DNA from: Acridotheres tristis
Taxonomy: Eukaryota; Chordata; Aves; Passeriformes; Sturnidae
Assembly (NCBI GenBank): GCA_037013685.1
Contig: CM072885.1
Coordinates: forward strand, 26,908,620 to 26,972,619
Reading direction: 5' to 3'
DNA: 64,000 nt
In this document: piece after piece, positions 24,961 through 35,426 of the stretch
Numbering within the stretch: the stretch's first letter is position 1
Layout of the letters: every line of letters begins with the position of its first letter
The notes under the pieces: generated by a model
What the model was told of the DNA's origin: nothing
Database searches by the model: none
What the model saw: the letters and a program-made list of their open reading frames with translations, nothing else
Translations under genes and position numbers: made by a program

Positions 24961-26650
24961 ATGGGATCTTCGGGGAGCAAACCTGGGAGGGCACCCATGG
25001 AGGGTAGCACAGGTACACCTGGGAGGGCACCCATGGAGGGTAGCACAGGTAAAACGGGGCACCCAGAGAGGGTTGGAAGGGTGAAGCCGGGAAGGGCCCC
25101 CGGCAAAAGGGATGACGATCCCATAATACCCCCGGAGAGTCCCTTGGGGAGAATGCTGAGGTCTTGGGACAGATTGTATATTCACCCAGAAGTAACTATG
25201 GAAATGATGGCAAAATATTGTTATTTTGTGTGGCCAGAGTATAAGTTGGCAAGGGGACTTATATGGCTACCTTATGGAACAGATAAAATTCATTTGTGTC
25301 GAATTTTGTGGAGGTATCTAGAGGAGAATTGGAAAGGATGGATTGAAAGGGAATGTGGATTAATATGGGTCAGACAAGAAACAAGAGAAATGTATGTGTT
25401 AAGAAAAAAAAGGAGAAGAGGAAAAAGAGGAGGAAGAGGAAAGTGGTGAGGATTGGGATGTTTTTCAGCACCTTCCCCCGTCTTGTCCTCCAGTGTTGCC
25501 AGCTGCAGGTCGTCTGTATCCTCAACTTCCAGAGCAAGGGGATCAGGAAAATGTTATTCCTACAGCCCCACCTGAGAAGGATGATGGTGTAGGGGGAGGG
25601 GAGCAGCATGTTGTATCACCCCCCAGAACTAGAAGAGGAACTCAGTTTAGGGCATCAGAAGCCCCCCAAGAGACAGGGGTACATCAGATGCCACTCTGTC
25701 AAGTTCCTTTGGGGGGTCAAGGGGGAGGATTTGGGTTTGAAATTGTACCACTCACTACCCAGGATATAAGAGGGTTGGAAAAAAAAAATAATTGGATGAC
25801 CCCATAGGGGTAGGGGAAAAGATAAATATTTGGGAAATGTGGATTATACGTGAAAGGATTGGGATTTTCTTTTGGGAATTTTGTTTGGGTCATCAGAGAA
25901 ACGAATGATTTTGCAGAAAGCTCGGCAGCTGTGGGAGGATGAACATCCACAAGCAGCAGGGGGGCTGGACCCAATGCACCTACGGTGGGTGATGCCATCC
26001 CCCAGGCAGACCCCCAGTGGGACCCAAATAACCAGGCCAGTCTGGCTCACCGTGATTGCCGTGCTTATTTGATCAGGGCAATCAAGTCAGCGGCTCCCAG
26101 AACTAACAACATAGCTAAGGCTCTGTCGTTAGAACAGGAGAAACAGGAAAGCCCTCATTGGTTGGAGAGGATTAGGGATGCCTTGAGGAAGCACGGGGGG
26201 ATGGATCCTGAAGGGCCAGCCTTCAACACATTGCTTAAGGTACAATTTGTTACTAAGGCCTGGCCTGATATAAGGAAAGGAGTACAGAAAGATGAAGAGT
26301 GGCAAAATAAGCCTCTAGAGGAATTGGTTAGAAAAACACAGCAGATATATGTAAGAAGGGATGAGGAAAAGGCAGAAGCTAAAGCAAGGATGATGGCAGA
26401 GTTTTTGCAGCCCCGGAGGAATAAACCGCAGGGTCCAAGGGGTCCCCAGGGACAGAGGGGACGGGGTCGGCCACAAGGAAGTGGCAGAGGGATTCCCTCC
26501 TCGGCAGGGGACAGCCGACCCAAACAGCGGCTGGGGAAGAACCAGTGTGCTGTCTGCAGGGCAGAAGGGCATTGGAAAAACGAGTGTCCGCAGAAACAAC
26601 TGGACCCTCAGGAGGAGGAAGTCCAGAGGATAATGGAAATGGATTGTTAG
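24961..26650 (+). pseudogene. gag: Class I gag (matrix, p12-like, capsid, nucleocapsid), several frameshifts
   Basis: The start is the ATG at 24961, which gives MGSSGS, a myristoylation-type N-terminus; a GTG nine bases upstream is only part of the splice-donor motif. The matrix part carries a 36-base in-frame duplication and runs to a stop at 25449. A Pro-rich part (25493-25807) and the capsid N-terminus follow in other frames. The frame from 25985 holds the capsid C-terminus, an Arg/Gly-rich stretch and one zinc knuckle, CAVCRAEGHWKNEC (26546-26587), ending at TAG 26648-26650. The shifts lie at or near A and G runs (about 25404 and 25779). Gag would form the particle core; as read it cannot be made in one piece. 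Confidence 0.88.
24982..25053 (+). repeat. 36-base in-frame tandem duplication in gag matrix
   Basis: Two near-identical 36-base units start at 24982 and 25018, giving PGRAPMEGSTGT twice. A third, degenerate piece follows. The multiple-of-three length keeps the frame. Confidence 0.85.
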
Positions 26651-26699
26651 GGGTGTCAGGGGCTCCTATTATATCAAGGACCCACCACTCAGGAGCCCT
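26648..26699 (+). promoter_or_regulatory. Gag-pol UAG read-through signal with stem
   Basis: The gag TAG is followed by an 8-base spacer. A stem then forms from GGGGCTCCT (26659-26667) and AGGAGCCCT (26691-26699), nine pairs including one G-U. Gammaretroviruses place a pseudoknot 8 bases after the gag UAG to let about one ribosome in twenty read through. The same reading frame continues into protease, as expected. Confidence 0.75.
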
Positions 26700-26994
26700 T
26701 GATAACTTTTAAGGTGGGTCCGGATCGAGAGGAGGTGTGTTTTCTGGTAGACACAGGGGCCTCTCCGTCCACCTTAAATTTTATACCTAAGGGGGGAAAT
26801 TGTCAAAAAGATCCTTGGTTATTCAAGGAGTAAGCGGGAAGGATGAGCGAGTGCATTTTATTCAACCGCTGTTAATAGATGTGGGGGACAGATTTGAACT
26901 GCATGAATTCTTGTTTGTTCCTAATTGTGATTGTAATTTACTGGGAAGAGATTTGATGGCTAGAATGGGAATGCAAATTAGCATTGTAAAAAAG
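26651..26994 (+). pseudogene. pro: Class I protease (two compensating frameshifts)
   Basis: In frame with gag after the TAG comes the aspartic protease start, with the active site LVDTGAS (Asp codon 26751-26753). The frame changes in the G run near 26790, and the second half (GVSGKDERVHF to LLGRDLMARMGM) lies in another frame up to 26997. A shift back occurs at the A run near 26990, so the pol frame is regained. Protease cleaves Gag and Gag-Pol. Both shifts are in homopolymers, so base-calling error is possible. Confidence 0.8.
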
Positions 26995-29095
26995 TGACAC
27001 GGAGTCCGAAACTGTGATATCTTTGTGTAAAATGTCTGAGAAGGCTTATGCTGAAATAAATCCGGAAGTATGGGCAGCTCCAGGGAAATATGGGAAACTG
27101 GACATAGAGCCTCTCCAAATTACTTTGAAGCAACCAGGACAAGTGGTGTCTAAAAAGCAATACCCTCTTTCAAGGGAGGGAAAGAAGGGGTTACAGCCTG
27201 TTATTGAGTCCCTGCTAAAAGCAGGTCTTTTAGAGCCGTGTATGTCTCCCTATAACACTCCTATCCTGCCGGTTAAGAAACCAGATGGAACCTACAGAAT
27301 GGTGCAGGATTTAAGAATAATAAATGATATTGTCAAACCAAGGCATCCCACAGTTCCAGATCCATACACAATCCTGAATCAAATCCCTTCTTCACATCAG
27401 TATTATTCTGTACTGGATTTGAAGGATGCTTTCTGGGGGTGTCCAATCACAGAAGATAGTAAACAGTATTTTGCTTTTGAGTGGGAACAGGAGGAAGGAG
27501 GGAAAATGATAAAACAACAATTGACATGGACAGTACTCCCTCAAGGATATACAGAGTCACCAGTTCTGTTTGGGCAAGCTTTGCAGAAAATATTAAGAGA
27601 GTTTACTCCACCCTCAGGAGTCAAGTTGTTGCAGTATGTAGATGATTTGCTCTTATCAGGGGAACAGGAAAAGGTGGTTGAAGAGGCTACTGTAAAGCTG
27701 CTTAATTTTCTTGCAAAAAAGGGACTTAGAGTATCCAAAAAGAAAGCACAGTTAGTAGAAAAGAAGGTCAAATATTTGGGACACATTCTGTCTGAAGGGT
27801 TACGGTGTATTGATCCAGAAAGGATACAAGGGATTTTACAGGTACCATTACCCCAGACTAAAAAGGAGTTACGGCAGTTTTTAGGGTTGGTGGGGTACTG
27901 CAGAGCATGGATCGAGGATTTTTCTGTGGTGGCCAGACCTTTATATAACTTTTTAACTCAAAACAGTCCTAATGTGGTGGTATGGACACCAGAAGGAGAG
28001 AAAAGCTTTAAGAAATTAAAAGACAAATTGGTTAAGGCCCCAGTCTTAGCTCTTCCAGATGCAGAAAAAGAATTTCAGCTATATGTGGATGTCAAACAGG
28101 GTCATGCTAAAGGAATTTTGGTGCAAGAGCATGGGGGAACACGGAGGCCTGTTGCCTATTTTTCTAAGTTGTTAGAGCCGGTGGCCAGAGGCTGGCCCCA
28201 TTGTCTGCAGAACTGTGCAGCCACAGCTCTGATGGTGGCTGAGGCCCGAAAGCTGACAAGGGGAGGGTATCTCATTGTTAAAGTCCCACATCAGATTAAA
28301 GCTTTGTTAACTGAGAGAGCCTCTAAGTGGATGACGAGTGCTCGATTATTACAGTATGAATCTTGTTTAATGGAACAGGAGGATTTAGAATTTAAAAGTG
28401 GAGAAGATTTTAATCCAGCCTCTTATTTAAATGGCCCTAGAGAAAAGGGGGGCCAGGAAGAAATCCATGATGGTATCCAGGTTATAGACCTCCAGACACG
28501 GGCTAGGGAAGATTTACGAGATATTCCCTGGCCTGAGGGAGAGAATGTGTTCATTGATGGGTCCTCCAAGGTGGTAGAAGGGAAACGATTTACAGGATAC
28601 TCTATCGTGAATGGAAAGCAATTAAAGGAAGGGGGGAGGTTACCACACACCTGGTCAGCTCAGACAGCAGAGCTGTACGCGCTTGTGAGAGCCTGTGAAT
28701 TATACCAGGACAAGACAGTAAATATCTTTACTGATTCTAAATATGCATATGGGGTGATACATGCATTTGGAAAACTATGGGAAGAAAGAGGTTTATTAAG
28801 CTGCAGAGGAAAGACGTTAGCTCACAAGAACTTAATCTCTCGCCTATTGGAGGCAGTGAATTTACCAAAAAGGGTGGCAATAATCCACATTAAGGGGCAT
28901 CAGGCAGGATGGTCGGAGGAGGCAATAGGAAACCGACTGGCTGATGAAGAAGCTCGGAAAGCTGCATTGTTGCCAGAAGTCTCTAAGATCCTGCCTTTGC
29001 TCCCAGTAACTGCACCGCTGCCAGAGAAACTCTCTTTTCCACCAGAGAAACTTGAAATAATTAAAAAGAGTGAGGCAGAGGAAAGAAGAAAATAA
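26995..29095 (+). pseudogene. pol: Class I pol: reverse transcriptase and RNase H, long open frame
   Basis: About 700 codons without a stop. There is no ATG at its head, because it is meant to be read as part of Gag-Pro-Pol. Reverse transcriptase motifs are in order: LDLKDAFWGCPI (A), LPQGYTESP (B), YVDDLLL (C, near 27635) and the connection domain. RNase H follows with FIDGSS, AELYAL, TDSKYAYG and the last Asp in GNRLADEEA. The frame stops at 29095, where the integrase frame (starting 29070) overlaps by 26 bases. The overlap marks a one-base shift in the run GAAAGAAGAAAATAA. Catalytic residues look intact; on its own this segment could be functional if the shift is a sequencing error. Confidence 0.9.
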
Positions 29096-30329
29096 TTGGT
29101 TTACAAGGGATGGTAAGCAGTGGATACCAAAAGCTCTAGCCTTACAATTGTTAAAACAACTTCATGAAGGGAGTCATTGGGGCTCCCGAGGACTGGCAGA
29201 AGCCTTCCTCAAAATGAACACTGCTGTTGGTCTCTTTAGCCTGGCAAAGCGAGCTATTGAAGGTTGTTTGACTTGTGCTAAAACCAACAACAAAGTTACA
29301 AAGAAACTGGCCAGGGGAGGGAGGCGTTGGGCAGTACGTCCCTTCCAGAGATGCCAGGTGGATTTTACTGAAATGCCTCGAGTGGCAAGATTTAAATATC
29401 TTCTGGTAATAGTATGTCAATTAACCGGGTGGCCAGAAGCATTTCCAACTGTTTCAGCAACTACAGGATCAGTTGTTAAAGTATTTTTGGAACAAATAAT
29501 TCCAAGATATGGGATGGTGGAAGCAATAGATTCAGATAGGGGAACTCATTTTACAGGAAAAATTCTTCAAGGAGTTATGACTGCTTTAGGGATACAGTGG
29601 AACCTCCATACCCCCTGGCACCCACAGAGTTCGGGTCAGGTTGAGAGGATGAATGGAGAAATAAAGAAACATCTCCTGAAGCTGGTGATAGAAACTAAGA
29701 TGCCGTGGGTACGGCTCCTGCCCCTGGCTTTAGCAAGAATAAGAGCCAGACCCAGGGGAGATATTCAATTATCTCCCTTTGAATTGATGTTTGGAATTCC
29801 TTACCCTTGTAATTCTCAGCCTAGTGGGGGGATAGAGATAAGTGATGTGTATTTAAAACAATATGTGGCTCGGATACTGTCTCTTGTGAAATCTCTCCCA
29901 CAGGAAGCTCAGCTGGCACAGACCCTGCCTTTGGACTTTGCTGTTCACAACATCCAACCGGGACACTGGGTCCTGGTTAAGGAGTGGGAAGAAGCACCAC
30001 TGGTGGCCAAGTGGCGTGGACCTTTCCAGGTGTTGCTGACCACAGAAACAGCCGTCAAGACAGCTGAACACGGCTGGACCCATCACACTCGGGTCAAGGT
30101 CTCTGCAGCCCCAGAGATTTGGACATCTCAGCTGGAGGAGAAGGACGGGAAGCCGCGACTGACACTCGGCAGGAGGGGACTGGAGCAGCAGCCAGGGCGT
30201 CGACATCGGGGGAAGCCTCGTGTGCCCACCCACAGACTGCCTGCTGAAATAGTCTGTGTGGGCATCCCTCCTCTCAGATCTCCAGTCACTGGGGGCCAAC
30301 CCTTGCTGTCATTGTTTTCTTTATGTTGA
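29070..30329 (+). pseudogene. pol: Class I integrase, complete domain set, out of frame with RNase H
   Basis: An open frame of about 420 codons. The HHCC zinc-binding domain is seen (HEGSHWGSRG, then GCLTC), followed by the DDE core: VDFTEMP, IDSDRGTHFTG and SSGQVERMNGE. The C-terminal domain includes GHWVLVKEW and KWRGPFQVLL. After that the C-terminus is Arg/Pro-rich, as in gammaretroviruses, where pol and env overlap. All three catalytic acidic residues are present. It is normally cut from Gag-Pol by protease; here a one-base shift near 29085 separates it. Confidence 0.9.
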
Positions 30330-30339
30330 GCTGTTTCTG

Positions 30340-31094
30340 TGCCTTCACTCGCCACAGGTGGTGTGGAAGACAACGTGAAAGTAAAAATTAAGTTAGGAGA
30401 TTAGATTACACAATCAGAATGTTTCTCTTAATAATGTTAGCCTTATATTATCAGTTTGGTTGGAGTCAAGAATGGGAAAATAATTGTTTTGAACTCAGGA
30501 GAAGAAGTAGCAAAAACCTTTAACCTTAGCAATTGTTGGGTCTGTGGAGGGCCAGGGGGATCTGAACACTGGCCATAGGTGGCCAGCCCAGTAAAACCTA
30601 AATAGTAGATTAGCACCCTGAGTAAAGTCCGTAATGGAACAGGATTTTGGGATGAAGAAGGAAGTCCATGGTGGCTTCATTCTTCTGAAAAAGACACTTA
30701 TTGTCTAAATAGGCAAATAGATGACAATGGAAAAGTGGTGAAACAAATAGCAAAATGAATAAAAAAAATTAGCTCATGTGCCAGTCCAAACATGAAAAGG
30801 ATGGGAATGGGACATGTTTTCTTGGCTACCTGGTGGACTATAGGTTAAACAACTGCTTTTTTCCTCTTATGTGCTGTAGCAACTCTAATCTTTTTGCCAA
30901 GCATGATCCCTTGCTTAGTACAACTTATTCAACATGTGATCAAAGGGATGCAAGTAATAGCCACGCCTACTGATCCAGAGATGGTTACAAAAGGACAGAA
31001 ATTGATGTCACTCCAAATAATTACAAAACCAAAAAAGACTCAGGAACAAGAAATTAAGTCAATGAGAGCTAAAGTTTGTAAAGACAATTATTAA
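30340..31094 (+). pseudogene. env: Class I env remnant with large internal deletion
   Basis: Only about 750 bases lie between integrase and the polypurine tract, against roughly 1.7-2 kb for a whole env. The start shows an SU-like NLSNCWVCGGP, the CxxC-type motif, then stops. From about 30780 the end of TM follows in shifted frames: a hydrophobic membrane stretch near 30830-30930 and a hydrophilic cytoplasmic tail ending at 31094 (MRAKVCKDNY). Most of SU, the cleavage site and the fusion peptide are missing. The copy cannot encode an entry protein. Confidence 0.8.
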
Positions 31095-31100
31095 AAAATA

Positions 31101-31113
31101 AAAGAGGAGGGAT
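31101..31113 (+). promoter_or_regulatory. Polypurine tract
   Basis: AAAGAGGAGGGAT lies directly before the 3' LTR, the place where plus-strand DNA synthesis is primed. Confidence 0.85.
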
Positions 31114-31614
31114 TGAGAGGAATGTTGAATTTGTCTTTACAAATGAGCTGTGGATCTGCTTGTAGATAAGGCTAGCACTGAGAGATAAAAGAAACAATGG
31201 GATGGATTCCACTGATTGATGAATGGAAAGAGATATTTGCCTTTACAAACAAACTGTAGGGCTGCTGATAAATGAAATTGGATATCAAAAGATGAAAGAA
31301 GCAACGGGGGGGGGGAAACTATGAATTCTATAAGAATTAAAAATTAAAAGGGAGGGTTATACATTAGAGGGGAATTTCAGGTATCAGGCGTTCCGGGAAG
31401 TCTGTGCCTCTCAAGTACCTCAGCCAATGGGGAAAGAGAGAGGGAAATGCGGCCGGGAAAATAGGATAAAAAGGAGGCTGCGTCCTCCAAAAATTTGAGA
31501 GATCGCAGGGGAATGTCCCATGGCCTCTCCCTTTATTCGAATAAAGCAAAAAGGACTCCTCTGTCTCCTTTTTGGACATAAACCTCTGGTGTTTGTGGAT
31601 TAATTTTCCTGACA
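31114..31614 (+). repeat. 3' LTR of the class I provirus
   Basis: Direct repeat of 24237-24734 with about five substitutions. A G run near 31307 is three bases longer than in the 5' copy. It is followed by the CTTG target duplication. Confidence 0.94.
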
Positions 31615-31618
31615 CTTG

Positions 31619-34045
31619 TTTTTCTGAATTTTAACTAAATCAAGAGTTTCATTCACTGAGTGGTTTCTCCTGCCAAGTACAATGCAGGTAGCAACTTCAA
31701 CTTCGGTCTCTGAAAAGCAGCTTCAGAAGGAAACTGAAACAAAATTTGTTAAGATTTTGAAGATGATACAGTTTAAAATTTGTTTATTCTGATGTGTATA
31801 GAAACTGGGCTCTGTGTGCTTGCTTGGGGTCTAAATGTAATAAAACTCAAGGCTAATCTGCCCAAACATTATAGCTGAAAAACTGCTGAAGGAAACTGCA
31901 ACTTGGGTACAAGTTTTAGAGTTAGATGTGTACCTGAGGGAAAAAAGGAAAGCAAAACTAGCTTTTGTATACATTTTAAAACTCAAGTTACAAATAGTCT
32001 TAAGTTGACCTATCACCTGGATATGCTAATGCTCCAATTGTTTGAGCTGCCATCAGAATTTGCTGGTTGTGCCAGAACCTAGTTTCAACTACAAGTTTTG
32101 TCTTACAGGAACAGCCTGGATTTAAGGAATCAAAGTTATAATGGGTGTACTAAGATGGTGACAATTCTTTCTGTATTAACAGCTTGTCAAGGATGACTCT
32201 TGCAGTACTCTCAAGTAAAAAATACCAACTGAAATTTTATCTCAGTTAAAACAAAATTAAAATCAACTTGACAGAACTGTTTTTTCCTCATTCTTAGAGT
32301 GATGCTCTAAATATCTTCTCGTTGTCAGAAGATGCAGGAGGCAAGGGATGCTTCCACTGCTCCCCAACACACCTCAGTGGGAAAGGAAAACGAGAACATC
32401 CTGAACATCCTGAGGCTTGAGAAATTTCAAAAAGGAAGAAGATATTTTTTGAACTGTACACTACTTGACTGCTTATTATGGAGCAGTTTTGTGCTAACTA
32501 GTATGTGTGTTCTGTTTCTGGAAGAACCAAAGCATATATAGCTGTAGAGAATGTCATAAAACTGACATGCTTGAGTGCTCTCAGCTATCAAGAAGTGAAT
32601 GGGTAATTTTAGACATACAGGCAAGCAATGAGGAGCTTTCTTTCAGGCTTAAAATGTACTTCTATATGTGGAGGTCCAATATGATATGGCAAATATTGGA
32701 GTAAGGATAAATTGTCCCTTTAAAAAAGCCTGTATCTAGCTGACAAAGCAAAACCTCTCTTGCTAAGTTCCTGTAATGTTAAAAGTCAATGAGAAGAAAA
32801 TGTTTGAGATTTAAATTTTTTTCTCATGACTGAAATTCAGTGTGAAACAATTTGGTGCCACTGGTTAGATGACTACAATAGAATGCAATAAAGCTAGGAT
32901 GTACATTTACAGGCTGTCAGCTCCTTTCACTCAGGAATGTGACCATTGCTCTAACAATAGAAAAAGTGACTGTTTAGCAGTTGCCATCTCTGGAAGGGCC
33001 TACATCTCCAGCTTCAGGAATAAGCTTGTTTCCAAAATGGCAAAGAGGTTACATTGCATCATCCTGGCCTAGATGGGCCTTTGTTTGCAGTTTTTACAGC
33101 TCTGCTGCCTGAATTGTCATTTTCTGGATGTGAATGCTCATCTTGAACTTTCAGATGCAGTTCCTTCATGATATTCATTCTAGTGAACAACTGAGACCAT
33201 AAATCTGCTCTGAGTTACCTTGTGCATAATCCAGTTAATTTCTCTAGGTACGAAAAGAACACCCATTTTTATAATTTTCTAAGTTTCAAATTACATTGAC
33301 TAGCATTAATATATCTATTTTTTGTTAACTCTGGTGGGTTTTTAAACAAATTACATCTCAGTGTGTCCACAGAGGCCATGAAAACGCAAAATGCATAATA
33401 ATAGTAACAAAAGGACATAGCATGCTCTGTGATTGCCATGTCAATTAACTTCTGAGAATAATATTTTCATATTATCTCACTCTTTCGGAAGCACTTGCTT
33501 TAGCTTCAGATTAGTAACAGGAACTGCACAAGTTAAAGAGAAAAATACTGTTCTCCTTTCTGTCCCTGCAGTGATTATCTGGCTCAGCTCTTACAATCTG
33601 ATGTGCTTTATCAACTGTACAACACTGGCTTGACAATAAAGATTTTCTTTCCAGAGCAAGGAAGCATCCCAAACTTGGGGAAGAGTTACTATCAGAAGAG
33701 AGGCAGCTGACTAAAAACAGTGAGATGGTGTGAAGCTGCTGTGGAGATAGCTTAAGCAGATAATTGCTTTTAGGGCTTTAAAAAATAAAGGCGTAGGGTT
33801 GTGGTTAATAAATTCATATATGGGGCTCGGGAGAGCTGTGAGATGGGACATTCCCTGATCCATCCAGACTACAAGTTAACCATGAAACACCAGCAAAGAC
33901 GCTATCCTGTACCAGAGGTATAAAATTCTTTGGGAATAGAACATCAGGAATAACTCTGGACCTCTCTGGGCGACATCTTCCACGGCTTGGCCACCCTCAT
34001 TAAAAAAAAAAACAAAACAAAACAACAAAAAACTTCAAACCGCTT
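31619..34045. other. Non-coding host interval
   Basis: AT-rich with only short unconserved frames. An A-rich stretch (33990-34040) precedes the next LTR. I see no exon or RNA gene. Confidence 0.4.
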
Positions 34046-34655
34046 TGTTGGGGGTTGGGTTTTTCCCTTTTCTCTCTGTGGAATCTTCCCCATTGTCATG
34101 CTAAGAATTTGTGGCTACACCCTAGCTCGGATGGCTAGTGACAGTCTCTCTCCCGGGGGGGGGGGGGAAGGTGAAGGAGGAAACACCGCGATATCCAGGG
34201 GCAGGTAAAGGAGAGGTTTAGTCAGTCTCTGGCTCTCGCTCATTTGGCTCGGAAAAAGACGGTCGCTAGGAAAACTTCTCCCTGCTACGCCAACGCCGGG
34301 AGCTGCCTTCCCTGGCTGTGGGATCCCTCAACCTCCCTGCTCGGACGCCCTCCTGCACCTTCTGCCAACTTCAGGCATCCTGTTGGACCATCGGTACCGA
34401 CACTGCTCCGGGATCCATGAGCAGCGTCTCTCCTCCGCCCTTCCGATCTGGGACACAGAGGCCATCAATCCCCGGCGCCCCTCCAGCCACGTGCAATTGC
34501 CACATCTCTCCCCTGCTGACCGGGAGCTGGCCGTCACTGACTGCCAGCTGGGACTGTAATTGCATCACAGGGGAAGGGTGTTCACAACTGAGAGAACTGA
34601 GTTTCTGCTCTGTTGTTGTTAATTTCATAGTTGTAGTTGTATTTTCAAATACCAG
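34046..34655 (+). mobile_element. ERVL-type LTR, truncated at its 3' end
   Basis: It begins TGTTGGGGGTTGGG..CCC and shares the GTGGAATCTTCCCCATTGTCATGCTAAG block with the LTRs at 37.9, 50.5 and 56.5 kb. The similarity ends near 34655, before the R/U5 part, so the terminal CA and a target duplication are missing. A poly-G run at 34157-34168 is in U3. Confidence 0.75.
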
Positions 34656-34852
34656 ATAAGTCCCAGAGGATGCTATCTCAGGCATGCCGGACTCCTGAAG
34701 CAAAATATATGTGTGGGGTGGGCTTTCCACACTCCAGTAGTCACCCTTATGGCCACCAGCGGCTTCACTACACCCCTAAACTTCATTAATTGCACTTGAA
34801 GTAATAGCTAGCCCACAGGTTAACGTGAATGATCCAGGAATACTGCAGTCAT

Positions 34853-35426
34853 TGCTTCTTAAGAACAAGCTCCTGTTTGTTCTGTTAATGTTCGTTAACT
34901 GTGGAAAACACCCTGTTTTTATGTTAATTGTTGCTGTTCTTCTGTTCTGATCCCCACTCCCTGGAATTGTCTTGCCATTGTGCCCTTTCCCTCCCCATCA
35001 GTAACGCCTTTGCTGCTCCCAAAATTATGCCTAGCAAATGAGAAGACCGCAAGTACTTATGGGACATAACTCAGTAATAAAAAACCGTAAAAACAACGAA
35101 CTAATATAACATCGAAAACCAAAAATGGTGCTCCCAAGTAAGAAAAGCAGTGAAGAAGATGAAATCGCCAACCAGGACCCTTCTGCCTTGCCACCATGAC
35201 TTGAACAGCACCCAATCGACGTGACACCTCTGGACTAGGAGCCAACCAGTGCCTTTTGGGGGACTCCCGTGAGAAAAGAAGGCCCAGCTCTGCTGCGCAG
35301 CAAAGCTGAATTTTTCCTACTTGGGATTGTCCATTGGGAGCAGCAGTGGTGCATGTAACTCGTTGGGCTCCCATCCAGAGCTGATTTCTCAATAAAGGCA
35401 TTAAATGGAAGCTTATCTCCTTGGCA
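34853..35426 (+). mobile_element. Solo LTR, same family as the class I provirus at 58.7 kb
   Basis: It matches, on the opposite strand, the 3' LTR of the right-edge provirus over its whole length (AAGAACAAGCTCCTG at the start, CTCAATAAAGGCATTAAATG near the end). AATAAA is at about 35393. The flanks TCAT and TTAT differ by one base, a possible mutated 4-bp duplication. The first bases are altered compared with the TGTTAAGAAC start of the family. Confidence 0.8.

Larger units (their letters stand above)
24237..31614 (+). mobile_element. Gammaretrovirus-like (class I) provirus, nearly full length, env gutted
   Basis: LTRs of 498 and 501 bases flank leader, gag, pro, pol and a shrunken env. The target site is duplicated as CTTG (24233-24236 and 31615-31618); 4 bp is typical of gammaretroviruses. 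Other class I hallmarks are a tRNA-Pro primer site, a single CCHC zinc knuckle, gag and pol joined in one frame by a UAG, and a GPxW-containing long integrase C-terminus. The LTRs differ by about five substitutions and one G-run indel, so the insertion is recent. Gag has several frameshifts, pol three, and env lacks most of SU and TM. Confidence 0.95.
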
